DNA of 64,000 nt, from contig CP099849.1 in NCBI GenBank assembly GCA_030062745.1, positions 19,018,144-19,082,143 of the forward strand. The letters run 5' to 3'. The notes beneath the pieces were generated by a model that did no database searches, was not told the DNA's origin, and saw only the letters and a program-made list of their open reading frames with translations. This stretch comes from Capitulum mitella (lineage: Eukaryota; Arthropoda; Thecostraca; Pollicipedomorpha; Pollicipedidae). Positions 41,595 through 53,268 of this stretch are shown here, one piece after another. The translations under genes were made by a program, and so were the position numbers. How positions within the stretch are numbered: position 1 is the first letter of the stretch; each line of letters opens with the position of its first letter.

Positions 41595-41660
41595 GATGTT
41601 AGGTTAGGTTAGGTCTGGTCAGGTCAGGCTTAGGTCATGCTATGTCAAACCAGGTCCAGA
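41595..41660. repeat. Short AGGTTAGG / AGGTCAGG tandem
   Basis: GTTAGGTTAGGTTAGGTCTGGTCAGGTCAGGCTTAGGTCATG: degenerate 5 bp units grading from TTAGG to GGTCA. Confidence 0.6.
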
Positions 41661-41799
41661 TAGGTCAAGTCAAGTCAGGACTGCTTACTTTTTCTAGGAA
41701 AAGCAGTACTGACACATGACTTTGGCAACTGTATCAAATATTGACCATGTTTGCAACATTTTACACTGCAATGATACGACAGTGAATTTTGGGCCCATT

Positions 41800-42110
41800 C
41801 GCCACATCTTTCATTCAACATTTTACCAATCTGACAAGTAACATGTTAATAGTTACCCTAATCAATATTTCTGTTTCATATTTAGCATGTTTTTTCATGT
41901 TTGATATATCATCATTTGGTATTTTGTCCATCAACATTTTTCTTTTTTGGCATTTAGCCCTGATCCTGATTTTGTCACACAACACTTCTGCCATTCAATA
42001 TTCATTTCTGTCAATATTCATCTTGTTTGATCCATTGCATATGATATCCTGCTTTCAGTACTTTCCCATTTGATATTCCTCTGCACAATATTTTGTCCCA
42101 TGACCTGTGA
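41800..42110. repeat. Degenerate short-unit repeat, reverse complement of the 32.5 kb repeat
   Basis: Units such as CATTTGGTATTTTGTCCATCAACATTTTTC and GATATTCCTCTGCACAATATTTTGTCCC mirror the GGACAAAATATTG units at 32.5 kb. Confidence 0.5.
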
Positions 42111-44639
42111 CACCATGAAGGCAAGGAAGGATTAGCAAGGATAATCATCCCATCACTTGGGAAAATTTAGCATTATCCATAGTATGATGGAGAAAAAAGG
42201 ACTCAAACACAGTGTTTTCTCCTACCCTCCCATGATGTCCTTTCTGCTTAGAGTCATTTGAACCTCCAGCTTAAATTCTGTGTGAAACAATAAAAACTAC
42301 ATGAAGCCAAATGACTGATGATGAATATCAAACTTTTGTGGGACAAAAGATAGCTTTCCCTTGCCTTGCCCTTGCCTTGCCATGACTACTAATGTTATCA
42401 TTACTGGTAATGGATGCACAAAACAGTTGCTAAATCAGCCCATTACAACACTACTTCAACTATATACTAGTATTTGGAACACTGTGGTGAGTCAGTAAAA
42501 ATTTAATCATCTTTGTTTTATGTACATGTTCCCATTCATCACTGCACTGGAAGCAAATTGTTTTTTTTCTGTGGTAGCAAAACCTGTCAAGTCTGTGGGG
42601 GCTGAATGAATGATTTCTGTGTTGCAAGAGGACCAAAAGTTGATGAAATGGAAAAAATAACATGTAGTGAGTTTGAAGGAAATGGCAATTTAGGAGGAAC
42701 AACACTATGACTATAACAGAAAAAGGCAACTGATAATGTTCCAGTATGCAACAACACTTAGACATTTCTTAATAGACAGGGTCTAGCTTGGAGCCTCAAA
42801 ACACAGACACAAAAATTTGGCAAAAAATTATTGGTGTCTGTACATGGCATGGAAATATAAATACAAAATACAAAAATGAACAGGGATCAAATGAATGATG
42901 TTAGATCAAGAATGTAGGAAAGAGAATAAAAAAACAGGCAAATAGTAAAGAAAAATGGGACAATGAATTATCAGGAGGAAAAGGTTCTAGGTACCACAGA
43001 CAGAGGCAACTTGTCTATAACACAATGGCAACACGGAGAAGGGTACATCTAAGAAACACGATTCACTTCGCACCGACCATGCCTTAGGTAACTACAAATT
43101 AAAGTAAAACTGTATATGTTTCTGCGAGGCCAAAAAAACGAAAAACTTTGGGAATGAGCACTTTTGGTGAGTTTATGAGAAAAGTAGTGATACTTTAGTA
43201 AAACAATGAAACGATGAGTAGACCCGGCGAGACGAGAATAAAACTCGTTGCGCCGATAATTACCAAGGCCACCAAGACCATTGGTAATTACCACCCGTTA
43301 ACAAATTTCCATCATTGTAAGTCACATGTGCGCCATATTTACAACCTGGCTCTTGAAGGCTAAAATATATTTTTAACATAACCCTGACTTGATAATTTGT
43401 GTGTTCGAAGGGCGAATCAAATGGAAAAAATAAGTTTGTGCAAGTATCCTTACAAAGTTCCCTAATCAGTGTTTTTCATTGGAGTACGAAAACCATACTG
43501 TCATTTCCGCAATTAAACGTGAAAGGTTCTTGTGTATCCATAACAGAAGGTACTGAACAAACAAACCGCAATATTTAATTGAGTTTGCGCAAAGGAGCCC
43601 GTGGAGTTGTATGCTGGCAACATTTTTCACAATTATTTTATGCAGAGCATGGTGTACTAGATTTAAATGGGGTGCTGGATTTAAAAGGGCTGGTAAGGTA
43701 AGCAATATTGGATAAGGCAGTGAACCCGCGAGTGTTACTGCGGAGGCATTTTTTGAGCGTTCTAGGCACAGGCTTCCCACTTTTCATAATCCTCGTAAAA
43801 AAATCCTCGTAGTTACCAAGCCATATGGGTAGCAAAAGATGTGCAGCTAAAAAATAGGCCAGTCGCAGGCATTTAGTGCCTTGTCACCATGAGACAGTAT
43901 TGGAACGGGACAAGGATGTGGACTGGGACTGAATAAGGACAGACGTGAGTGCTTGGGATGGCACGGGCAGACAAGGGAACTGCAACAGTACAGAGGTATG
44001 GAGGACCTGGACAAGGTTAGGAGAGAGATGACAACTAACGGAAGGGGCATGGAAGGGTATTAGGACAGAATGGCGAAAAGGGACTGGTCTTGGAAAGGGA
44101 CAAGCAAGGGGAATGGGAATGGGACAGGGACAAGTGAGGAAGATGAGGCTGTCATTTGGTGTTTGAATGAGCCGAATCGTGGGGTTGGTTCTCAAGATAA
44201 ACAGGGCCAGGGTGTTAAAGGCCCCCCCCCAGTTTGTGGAAGGTGATGAAATACCCCAATCAGTGCCGGCATAACGATCCCGTTCAATATCCCATCATTG
44301 CGTCGGTTCCGCCTCAGTCCCTGTTTGCTTCTATCCCATGGTCCTTGTTCCGGCCCTTTCTGCCCCGTCCTCTCCCAGTCCCATCCCAATCTGTTCCTTG
44401 TCCTTGTCCCGTTACAATCCGTCCTCGGTCCTATTCCATATTGTCCCCCTGCAGGATGGGATCGGGAGAAAGAGAGGCAGAAAGGCGGGAACAAGGATCA
44501 TGAGATAGAACCAAATACGGACTGAAATGGGACTGGCGCAATGATGGAATATTGGACGGGACCGTTAACCTGGCATTCACTGGGACATTTCATCACCTTC
44601 CACAGACGGGGGGTGTACGGACAAAGTGACGAATTGCAA

Positions 44640-45040
44640 AAATGGCGAATACCGGATGGCGAATGCTGAATGGCGACATGGAAAAAGGCAACACGTTAAA
44701 AAATGGCGACTGGCCAAACGGCAAACGACAACATGGCGACATTTAAAAAGTGCGACACGTGAAATGGCAACTGGAGAAATGGCGAGCGGCGAAATGGCTA
44801 CGTGTTAAAATGGCAACATGCCAAAATGGCGAATGGTCAAATGGCGAACGGCCAAATGGCGACAAGTAAAAAATGCGTCATGCCAAAATGACGAGCGGCA
44901 AAATGGCGCCACGTAAAAAACTGACATGCCAAAATGGCGGATAAGATGGCGAGTGGTTAAACGGCAAACGACAAAATGACTGCATGTAAAAAGGCGACTT
45001 GCCAAAATGGCGAAAAAACAAACGCGAATAACAAAATGAC
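44640..45040. repeat. AAATGGCGAnn tandem repeat
   Basis: More than 20 imperfect units of about 15-20 bp built on AAAATGGCGA-CATG or GGCAAATGGCGAACGG. Confidence 0.85.
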
Positions 45041-45689
45041 GATATTTCTTGGTATAAATTATAAATCCGAATGGCTTACCTAGATGGGTTTGGGCTCAGA
45101 TTAATGCCAGTCAGAACTTGCAGCCTGTACCTTAAAACCATCCTCCAGTGGTGCAACTCATTCACGGACGGTCTTCGTTGTGGAAAGCCTGGAGGGGCCG
45201 TTAATAGGCATTTGGCAGTGCGTAAGGATGCACTGGAGCAGTCTCAACAATGTTGTGCCGAATGATGTGCCCCAGCTCCGTGCGGTCCCCTGGCGTGACG
45301 GGCAAGAGCGAGAGGGGTGAATGCGGACAGACAATGTAGAGGACTCTTTTATGCCTCGCTACGAATCAGCCACGTGACACAGGCCAACAACCATGATGCT
45401 CTTTTGGCGGAGAGGGATGGATAGTGACGAGGACTATTGATTGCCTTTAGATTTTGTTTGCGGCTGCATTGCTGGATGCTGAGATGACGGGTGGAGGATG
45501 CCGTAAGCAACTTCAAATTGACTACCTCATGTCCTGGGGTAAGATCAAGCACTTGGGTCCCGTGACACTGGGTTCGAGTCCCGAAGGAGGTTTATTATTA
45601 TATAGTGGCGAGCTGGCAGCTCACAAGAGGGCTGTCCTGGCACGGGGTGGCCCTGTCTCTTTAACCATTTACCGACCGTTTTGCCATAC

Positions 45690-45935
45690 ATCCGTTCGGC
45701 ATTTTTAAATGCTGACTTTACACGTTGCCATTCGGCCCTTCACCATTTAGTTATCCGCCATTTTGGTATGCCTCCTTTTTACACGTCGCCATTTAGCCAT
45801 TGACCATTTAGCCGTTCGCCATTTTGGCATGTTGCCATGTTTACATGTCGCCATTGTGCCATTAGCCATTTAGCTGTGCTTCATTTTAGGATGTTGCCAT
45901 TTTTACATGTCGCCGCTTAGCATTCGCCATTTTAC
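45690..45935. repeat. GCCATTT tandem repeat (inverted relative to 44.6-45.0 kb)
   Basis: Units such as CGCCATTTTGGCATGTTGCCAT, complementary to the repeat in the other arm. Confidence 0.8.
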
Positions 45936-46230
45936 CCTGGTACCGACTGGAGGATCCTTTAACACCCCGGTCCCGTTTATCTCGAGAACCAACCGAAACG
46001 ATTCGGCTCATTCAAACACCAACTGACAGCCCCATCCCCTCACTTGTCCCTGTCCCGTCCGCATTCCCTTGCTTGCCCCTTTCCAAGACCAGTCCCTTTT
46101 CACCATTCTGTCCTAATACCCTTCCATGCCCGTTCCGTCAGTTTTCATCTCTCTATTAACCTCATCCAGGTCCTCCATACCTCTGTACTGTCGCAGTTTC
46201 CTTCTCTGTCCTTCCCCCGCCATGTCGCGT

Positions 46231-47520
46231 ATCAGACCAGTCCACCCCCGTCCCGTCGCCATTTCGAGTTTCGAGGTGGCCACGTTTCGATAGGTCTTTC
46301 AGTGACGTCATATTTCACGGCACGTTTGTCAACCGTCAGCGCCTAGAAGTTGGTGTTGATCTGTCTCACGGAGATGCTCTGTGCTTCGAACTCGTGCCAG
46401 CTGTTGAGGCGTTATGTTTTTTTATTTTAAAAATTTTTTTTTTTGAAGGTGTTTTTTTTTAAAAAATTAAAATTCTTTGGTTTGGCTTTTTTTTTAATTT
46501 GCTTTTTTTTTGTTCCCAAATGGCCTGGTAACCACGCGGACCTTTTTAGCTTTGAGAAGTTTGAAGGCTGCGCCTAGGAAACCATTTTTTGTTCCCTGGT
46601 TTCCCAGCCTAACCTAAAAACGATACACTACGGGCCCCAACTTTTCGGTACACTTGCCTGAATAATACATCCATCCTTGACATAGAATAGTTTACAAGTC
46701 ATTATAGTTCAGACCACATGACGCCATAAGCCAAGCACGTAGCCAGGATTTTCCTTCGGCGGGGGGGGGGGGGGCAGATGTCAGATCTTGATATAGGCCA
46801 CTGGCGTATGACGAAATTTATAGGAAAAGGCAGTAATTTTATACAAATGACCTCATATTTCACCCACAGGAATGCATGTAACGTTTGCTTTTACATTTCT
46901 ATGATCACTATTTCTTATTCGTGCAAAACGGCTTTATAAGCAGAATTTCACCAGAAGCCCAAAACTGCATTTGTGTATTTTTACCAGTAACACTGGTCGC
47001 TACAACTAACTGAGTATCCGGAACGATGCTGTCTCGATGCTGAACAAAGCTAGCCACAGACCGACGTTGACCTCAGCTGAGATCATTGATGATTTGCGTG
47101 ACCTGGCAGTTGGTCTTTGTGTCATACCTGATGAGTTTCTTGCAAATAACGCCAAAAGGAAAGGACAGATTCCGGAGCCATAACTGCACCTGAAGACCTC
47201 GTGTATGATGCTGTTTATGTCAGGGACGTAGCCAACGGGGGGGGGCATGGGCCATGCCCCCACCCGAGCCAAGCGGTCTGCACTAGATATATAGCGGTCA
47301 AAGGTCACGTCGCGACCTCATTTGACTTGATGACCTAGGTTGGCCTTGGACCGGGTTTTGCAAAAATATTGTTCGACGTGCAGAGTGAGCTTACATAAAG
47401 CCAATTTCGATCATCCCTTCCCTGCTAATTTTCTTCTGAATCGGTCGACGAGTAATTGTCAGGTTTAGAGTTCTGGCCTGCCCTGTTACATGTGTTGATT
47501 GGGCCACAACTTCTCTAAGA
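46231..47520. other. No gene recognised; possible worn DNA-transposon termini
   Basis: T-rich tract at 46410-46515. Two G-run motifs ACGTAGCCAGGATTTT...GGGGGG (46738-46775) and CAGGGACGTAGCCAACGGGGGG (47221 onward) resemble each other; CAGGG starts are common at hAT termini. They point the same way, so they do not bound one element. Confidence 0.35.
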
Positions 47521-48960
47521 CATTTGAAGTGCAAGATTTTTGCCGTTCCGGCCGACGAAATCAGGAGTGCTGCGACTGAAGGTCATCCGAACTCCTCAGT
47601 CCGCCGAGTCGATGAGAAACGAAACATCCACGAAGACCCTGCGAAGTGCACTGAAACTGACAGCACATTTGGCACGGCGCTCCGATCGAGGCCCTGTTGC
47701 GTGTGTGTCGAGACAAGACGTACGACAGGGTGACAAGCATGCAAGTGACAGCAAGAGGCGGGGCAGCCAGGGCGCAGCGGAAGTGCCTGTCGGCGCTGTA
47801 CGTCCGCTACCTGGTCCACTGCCCAGCTGCGTCGTGCAAGAAGCATCCCGCCACACCGGCCCCGTCCGCTGTTTGTTTCCATATAACGGAAGATAACATC
47901 GTTCATTCGCAAATTAACAAAAGCGATGGGCTTGCGAATGGGTGCTCATGCGTGGGACAGGTAGGGCGGCGGCCCTACCACCGTTGAGAAATTGTAAAAC
48001 GGCAGCCCCATGGTGTCGCGTGGAGAGAAATGGCTTAAAGATGGCTCTGGTTGTGCAAACTGTTGAAACGTTTCCTCGCTATGAGCGAACTGCATGCAGT
48101 CGTACAGGCGATTTGGTCCAGCGCTGACTGTGCACCGGCTGTGCTCAGCGCGCTGGACGTGCTGCGCTGCGGTCCTGCAGAGCGTGCTGCTGTAGCCACT
48201 TGTCACCATGAAGACCATGCGGCTCGTGAACAGCACGCGAGTGGTGGACCCTCTGGCGAGCGGTTGGCAAACTGGTGATGTAAACGTCTCCACTGTCTTC
48301 GGCGAGGTATTGGATGCAGCGGTAGCAGCTGGCGTCACGTATCACCGTATGCGGACGTAGCCTGCTTTTGATGACCTGGTCCCATTGGCTGAGGCGACTG
48401 GGGACGCTGGCTCGGGTGAGCCTGTTGAAGCGCCGGCACCGCCCAGGCGGGAGACAGGATGATGGTGGAGAGGAACACCACTTTGACCCTTGCGCCCGCT
48501 GCTGACGGCAGGTTTTCGAAGTGCATGATGTGTTGACGTCCAGTTGCCAGGGTGCATCTGTCGGTCGGTTTGCGACAACGTTATGGAGGTTCAGCGCCTT
48601 TTGGAGGAAGCTGCCGTTGCTTGCAAACCCTGCGATGTCCAGCAGCGTTCAGGAGCTCTACAATAGCGACCTAATCTTAGTCTTCGCAGTCCCTTGTGTC
48701 CGAATTGCCCTTCGCTTACCGGGGAGGGGGCGGGGAATACTCAAGACTCGTACTCAAGACTTCCCCAGGATCTTGAAAACGAAGAGGGCTTTGGCGATGA
48801 GAGTGGCATCAGTCGAAAGCTCGTCAGTTTTTATGAAGAACTGGGCACTTGTTTATTGAATGAGTTAGTATTTAAGGGTCAAGGGGTCAAGCAAGATTAT
48901 GTTGTGACTCCCAAAATCCATGGACAGTAACAGCAAATATAACGGTCCTTTAAACTAATA
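47521..48960. other. GC-rich stretch with unassigned ORFs
   Basis: ORFs of 110-130 codons exist on both strands (for example 47540-47896 plus, 47946-48338 minus). A minus ORF ending at 48335 has a signal-peptide-like stretch VVFLSTIILSPAWA. No domain, homologue or convincing splice chain was recognised. It could be an undescribed gene, a pseudogene or part of a transposon. Confidence 0.25.
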
Positions 48961-50624
48961 TTGAGTACTGCAGGGCCCAAACAGGACCAGAAATATTTTT
49001 TAATTGTCACAAAATAATTTGGCACTTTTCAGGCCATGTTAAGTCAGGTCAGCAACCATTGGAATACAACGTTGATCTATATCGAAACTGGCATTCAAGT
49101 AAAGTTACTTCAGACATGCGTTTTAGAATCGTCATTGCGAATGTTTGGTAAGATATGGCAACCTTTACCAGGGAAATTAATATTTTTATCCGGGTTGGGT
49201 AAACGTACGAATGTCAGACAGCGCCGTTTCATCGCTATAATCAATGCTCATGCGTTATTGAATGACATGGAAGTCAAAGACAGGTCAAGTCAGGTCAGGT
49301 CAAGGACGATAACAGTCAAAATGCCTCGTTTGAAAAATCACGATACCACAGAATACAAGAAAGTATTGAAACGCCTGATAACATAAAAACTGCCTGAAGT
49401 CATTAAAACAAAAGCTCTGACAGTCAGTACAGTCATGCACGATAAACCAAGGTCAAACGAATAATCGTTTGTATCTCAGAAACAGGAAAAAATGTACATG
49501 TGAAAGCAGCTCTGTTCGTTGTCTTAAATTTCGTGAGATTCTGTGCCGTCCCAAGTGACAAGTGACCTTGTCAAATGATATCACGTCATGTGAGGTCACA
49601 TGCCATGGCATTTCAAAACATTTACGAGCCTAAACTAAATGTACACCTATTATTCCTCATCAGGAGTGAAAAGCGAATGCATTTCATACCCATTTTGTTG
49701 CACATTCGAGTTTGTAACCAACTGATTACCTCAGGTCACTGACCTCTCACAGATGGTATGTTGTAGCATTCAAAAAGCGTATCAAACGATTTTTCCCCTT
49801 TTCATTAAAAGAGTTTTCTGTACAAAGTAATTTCTGGCAGACAGGCAAAAAAACAGCATGTCAGTACGGTTGACCTCAGGTCAGGCCAAACGATTTCCCG
49901 AAAATTGAGAATATGCATTTTGTAGAAAATTGGCTGGAATTTGAACAGCGTTTTCCGTCTGTCACTATCTCGTTCTGACCATCACTGGCGCGCGCTTTAA
50001 CTTGTTTTATCATGCCTTGTTTAAAGTTAAGATGGGCAAGTGACCTGACGTGACGTAATTTGTAAATTTTGTCACGCAATGCAAAAATAATGCACCATTA
50101 GCTACTGAAAATTCCACGTTTCTAGCTCTCTTCGTTTTTCTGCTATGTTTAGAAAACATGAGAGAGGGGTTCCTGGAGACCCTCCCCCTCCCAGTAGGCG
50201 AAGATTAAACCCCTTTAGATTCTACCGTACGCACTCTAAGGTCCAGACGATTTCCGAAGTATATGCTGCGGCCAAAGTCTTTGTGGAGATCGCCGTTATG
50301 CGTACCGTTACCTGCGTGCCGTTATGACTGGCCCCATGCCAGCATTATTCACTCACTGAAGTATTGCGTATTGTGTGCTGACTGTCTACATCAGTGAACG
50401 GATACGTCATCTGCGTGTGTCCCTGAATGCCATAGAAGTCTATAAACTTTAGGCATTCTCTCCTTGGTATATGCTCGGTAGGAGAACGACAGACAACAGA
50501 CCTTGAGTGGGTGAGTGAACAGATGTACTCGAAAATCGAGCGAAATATGATGGGGTTCTCTTTCATTGGGGAATTCCACACGTCTTGGCCTTTTTTTATG
50601 AAAGTTCTGTTTAACAGTCGTATG
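48961..50624. other. No gene recognised
   Basis: A/T-rich DNA with scattered AGGTCA half-sites (for example AGGTCAAGTCAGGTCAGGTCAAGG near 49282-49305). It may be older relatives of the TTAA elements. Confidence 0.4.
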
Positions 50625-50628
50625 TTAA

Positions 50629-51779
50629 CCCGCCCCGACTGGGGGGGGGCTGTTGACAGCCCCCCTGACAGCCCCCTTCTACATCTTGTGTCAAAATTTT
50701 GACCTCAGGTCAGGTCAGGTGCTTGACCTAGGTTAGGTCAAACAGACCTATGTCCAAAAAAAATTAGCGCCCTGTAACTTTTTCGGAAAACAATATATCT
50801 GAATGATACTTTCAGGGATTAGTGATCCTGATAGATGCAACAAATCGCCTATCTCAGATTTTTCGGAATTTTCCGGGTCATTGACTTAAGATTAAGCCCA
50901 TTTTTAAGACATGTCGTCGTTTTTTTCGGAAATTGACGAAATATTTTATAACATTTTTTGTGTGGAGTGAGGCAGACATCTAGTTACCGTCATTGGGCAA
51001 AATATCAATGACTTCCAGCCATTGACCTGAGGTCAGGTCACTAATAACTGTAGTGAGCCATAATGTACCACCGTCAAAATCGGTGATAAATTACTCAGAA
51101 TGGGTAGCAAATGGCAGAACTAGCTTGCACAGACGGAAGTAATACCAGGAACCTCAAGAAGCTTGAAAAATTGCACATTTTGGAAAGAAAACAGGCTCTC
51201 GCGAATAAAGCCCCGTCAATTGTGTAGATTGGTAACTAATGAGTTTTCCCAAAATTTAAGCATGGAGAACCATGACAAGAACCAGTAAGATCAGTAAAAT
51301 TTACATGGATAGGCTTTTTTCGCGGAAATAAAGGAACGCTAAAATTAGTTCCCTTCGATTTGTTACTGCATACGGCTTCGGCACACGTCGACAGCCGGCG
51401 CGAGAATTGCCTTGTCTTTTAGTCGACGTTTCGGCGTGTATATTTACAAATCTAGGTGTGAAATAAGATGTGTATTGGCATTTGTGGACGTTTGCTTATG
51501 CGCTGGTGCCTATTTATGCGTTATTAGTCACAGCCCTTGAGATTCAGGCTATTTCTCGGTCTCATGCAGTCCGCTATGAGAAAACGTATAGGGCTAAATT
51601 GCTTACATATTATCTAAAACTAAAAATGGGACCAGTTTCGAGTTCTAGTCGTCACAAGCTTTCCAACGGTATGCTTATTTTTATTGTGCGACCAACCGTT
51701 TGCGAGTTAGAGAGGGGCGTCCAACAGCCCCCCCCCCCCAGTCGCACATGATCGTAAGGGATCGACGGTCGTACGCGGG
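50629..51779. mobile_element. TTAA-bounded non-autonomous element just upstream of SPAG6
   Basis: 1151 bp between TTAA 50625-50628 and 51780-51783. Left end CCCGCCCCGACTGGGGGGGG; right end reversed CCCGCGTACGACCG... then GCGACTGGGGGGGG, so both ends share CCCGC and CGACTGGGGGG(C)TGTTG, with a likely deletion in the left end. It has TTTTGACCTCAGGTCAGGTCAGG and CTAGGTTAGGTCAAACAG. No transposase ORF. Confidence 0.7.
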
Positions 51780-51918
51780 TTAAACTACATTGAATGTGGT
51801 CTTTCCATTAACAAATGTTTTTTTCCAGAGCCCGAACCGCGTCTGCATTTTAAGAGTACCCAAAAACGGCTGTCTCTTTCAACACATCGAGATCCGGAGA
51901 AGATAGAATTGGGCCGTC

Positions 51919-51943
51919 ATGGCAGCTCGCCTGATAGAGCAAG
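51919..51943 (+). CDS. SPAG6: SPAG6 coding exon 1
   Basis: Eight codons plus one base (MAARLIEQ) before donor GTGAAC at 51944. The tiny first coding exon matches SPAG6 genes in other animals, where the first exon also encodes only about eight residues. An acceptor-like TTTTTTTCCAG at 51820-51830 suggests the exon may begin near 51831 with an upstream non-coding exon. Confidence 0.75.
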
Positions 51944-53268
51944 GTGAACTGACCGCTACTGTTCCTCTTTGATGTTTAAATTATTTGCATTGTGCGTGGG
52001 TCATGACAGAAATACGCGCAAGGTCTGTCGACGATAAACCTCGTTGTGTGAATGTTGCTCTAGATTTGACATAGGTTGTTAACTTTAATTTCCATCTCGA
52101 ACGACTCCATGGTTTGACTGCTCGAGTGAGCGTCCCATGTTTTGGCGAGTACGTCAGGAGCGGCGCGGCCCTGTTCTGACCCTGCGCCGCGGCCGCTGCC
52201 ACAGCGTTCGACCAGTACAACAAGTCGCGGCTGCAGTTCGTGCAAACCGTGGCCGACCTGGCCTCGCGGCCGCAGAACATCGAGCACCTGCACGCCAACA
52301 ACGTCATGTCGCTGTTGCACCCGCTGCTGATGGACGTGGTGCCGGCCATTCAGCAGACGGCCGCGCTGGCGCTGGGCAAGCTGGCCAGCTTCAGCCAGCA
52401 GCTGGCGCAAACGCTGGTCAGCAGCAACATTCTGCCGCAGCTCATCTCGCAGGTGCCCGTCCAGAACGTGAGTGGCGGCGCGGCAGCTGGCGCGGCCCGG
52501 TCCATCGGGCGGCGCGGCCTCCCCGGCGCCGTAAACGGAGGTCCGAAGTGGACTGGGTTATCAATGACGGCAGTCATTGTCCGCAGGGGTGTACCCCGGA
52601 GACTGTCACTTCTTTTAGACGAGTCTTATCTCTGCTTTCACTTGCTGAGTGTACGTTGTGTACTTGTGAGAGATTACGTTCATTGAAGCGTTCATTGAAG
52701 CGAAATATTCGGCTGTGCTTTAAAACGCTTGCAGGTACTAAACAGGGTCTGTTCCCAAAAGTCTTGCCCACGTTTAGATCTGTTTATCACCGTTTGTCGA
52801 TATTCATGTCATAGAAGAATGATCTTATGCAACGTTTCTGGGATGAGATGCCATTTTCTTTCCGTTGATTCCTCACCATTTGATGGTCTTCCACGTTATT
52901 TTGAAAGTCTAAATTGTTTCATTGATCTCCTGCTCTTATAACCTTGACCTTGAGTATTGTAAACGTCGTCAGAGCAAACTCGACCTCACTTTGAAAGAAG
53001 TTGTACCCTTTCCCACATCAATGGCAAACACCGCAACCATATTATTTGCATTCGCAGCGGTTCTACAAGAAGTCTGCGTGTTTCGTGCTGCGAGCGGTGG
53101 CCAAACACAGTGTGGAGCTGGCGCGAGCTGTGATCGAGAGCGGCGGCCTGAACGCGCTGGTGGTCTGTCTCGAGGAGTTCGACCCGAACGTCAAGGAATC
53201 GTCCGCCTGGGCTATTGGCTACGTGGCCCGGCACAGCCCGGAGCTGGCTCAGAGCGTGGTGGACGGAG
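51919..53268 (+). CDS. SPAG6: SPAG6 (axonemal central-pair armadillo protein), first three coding exons
   Basis: Exons 51919-51943 (ATG, phase 1 end), 52205-52467 (phase 0 end) and 53058-53268 (phase 1 end) join without stops. The start reads MAARLIEQAFDQYNKSRLQF, matching the conserved SPAG6/PF16 N-terminus, followed by RPQNIEHLHANNVMSLLHPL and the armadillo signature AIQQTAALALGKLASF (first residue as V-P-A-I-Q-Q). Exon 3 (RFYKKSACFVLRAVAKHS, FDPNVKESSAWAIGYVARHS) carries the next armadillo repeats. SPAG6 stabilises the C1 microtubule of the ciliary/flagellar central pair. The family has about 500 residues and eight armadillo repeats; only about 166 are here. I found no later exon up to 64 kb, so the rest lies beyond the window, in exons I missed, or is lost. 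Confidence 0.9.
52205..52467 (+). CDS. SPAG6: SPAG6 coding exon 2 (first armadillo repeats)
   Basis: Acceptor GCCACAG ends at 52204, donor GTGAGT starts at 52468. 263 bp of strongly GC-rich coding sequence (many third-position G/C), ending LPQLISQVPVQN. Translation aligns without gaps to the family from memory. Confidence 0.92.
53058..53268 (+). CDS. SPAG6: SPAG6 coding exon 3 (armadillo repeats)
   Basis: Acceptor GCATTCGCAG ends at 53057; donor GTCAGT starts at 53269. Translation continues exon 2 exactly where the family requires (RFYKKSA...) and ends AQSVVDG with one base left over (phase 1). Confidence 0.92.

Larger units (their letters stand above)
39848..43900. other. A/T-rich intergenic DNA, no gene recognised
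   Basis: Only short ORFs. Contains TTAGG/AGGTCA-like tandem sequence at about 41595-41650 and a degenerate repeat at 41800-42110. The CISD3 promoter should lie just above 39847, but no motif could be assigned. Confidence 0.5.
43960..46230. mobile_element. Fold-back structure with ~260 bp inverted arms
   Basis: 43970-44223 is the reverse complement of 45955-46225 (shared blocks include CATTCTGTCCTAATACCCTTCC, TTTCCAAGACCAGTCCCTTTTC, CGATTCGGCTCATTCAAACACC). Inside, 44222-44320 is the reverse complement of 44525-44618, and the ATGGCGA-type repeats at 44640-45040 face complementary GCCATTT repeats at 45690-45935. No transposase ORF. Best explained as a fold-back or non-autonomous DNA transposon; exact ends and target duplication were not determined. 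Confidence 0.7.

Noticed and set aside
41595..41615. TTAGG repeats, the arthropod telomere unit
   Set aside because: Only about three units grading into AGGTC sequence; not a telomeric array and weak evidence for taxonomy.
45560..45590. tRNA B-box-like GGGTTCGAGTCCC
   Set aside because: No acceptor stem, D arm or anticodon arm could be built upstream; a similar GGGTTCAAATCCCC near 55157 fails in the same way.
46738..47250. Two CGTAGCCA...GGGGG motifs as ends of one hAT element
   Set aside because: They face the same direction instead of being inverted, and no transposase lies between them.
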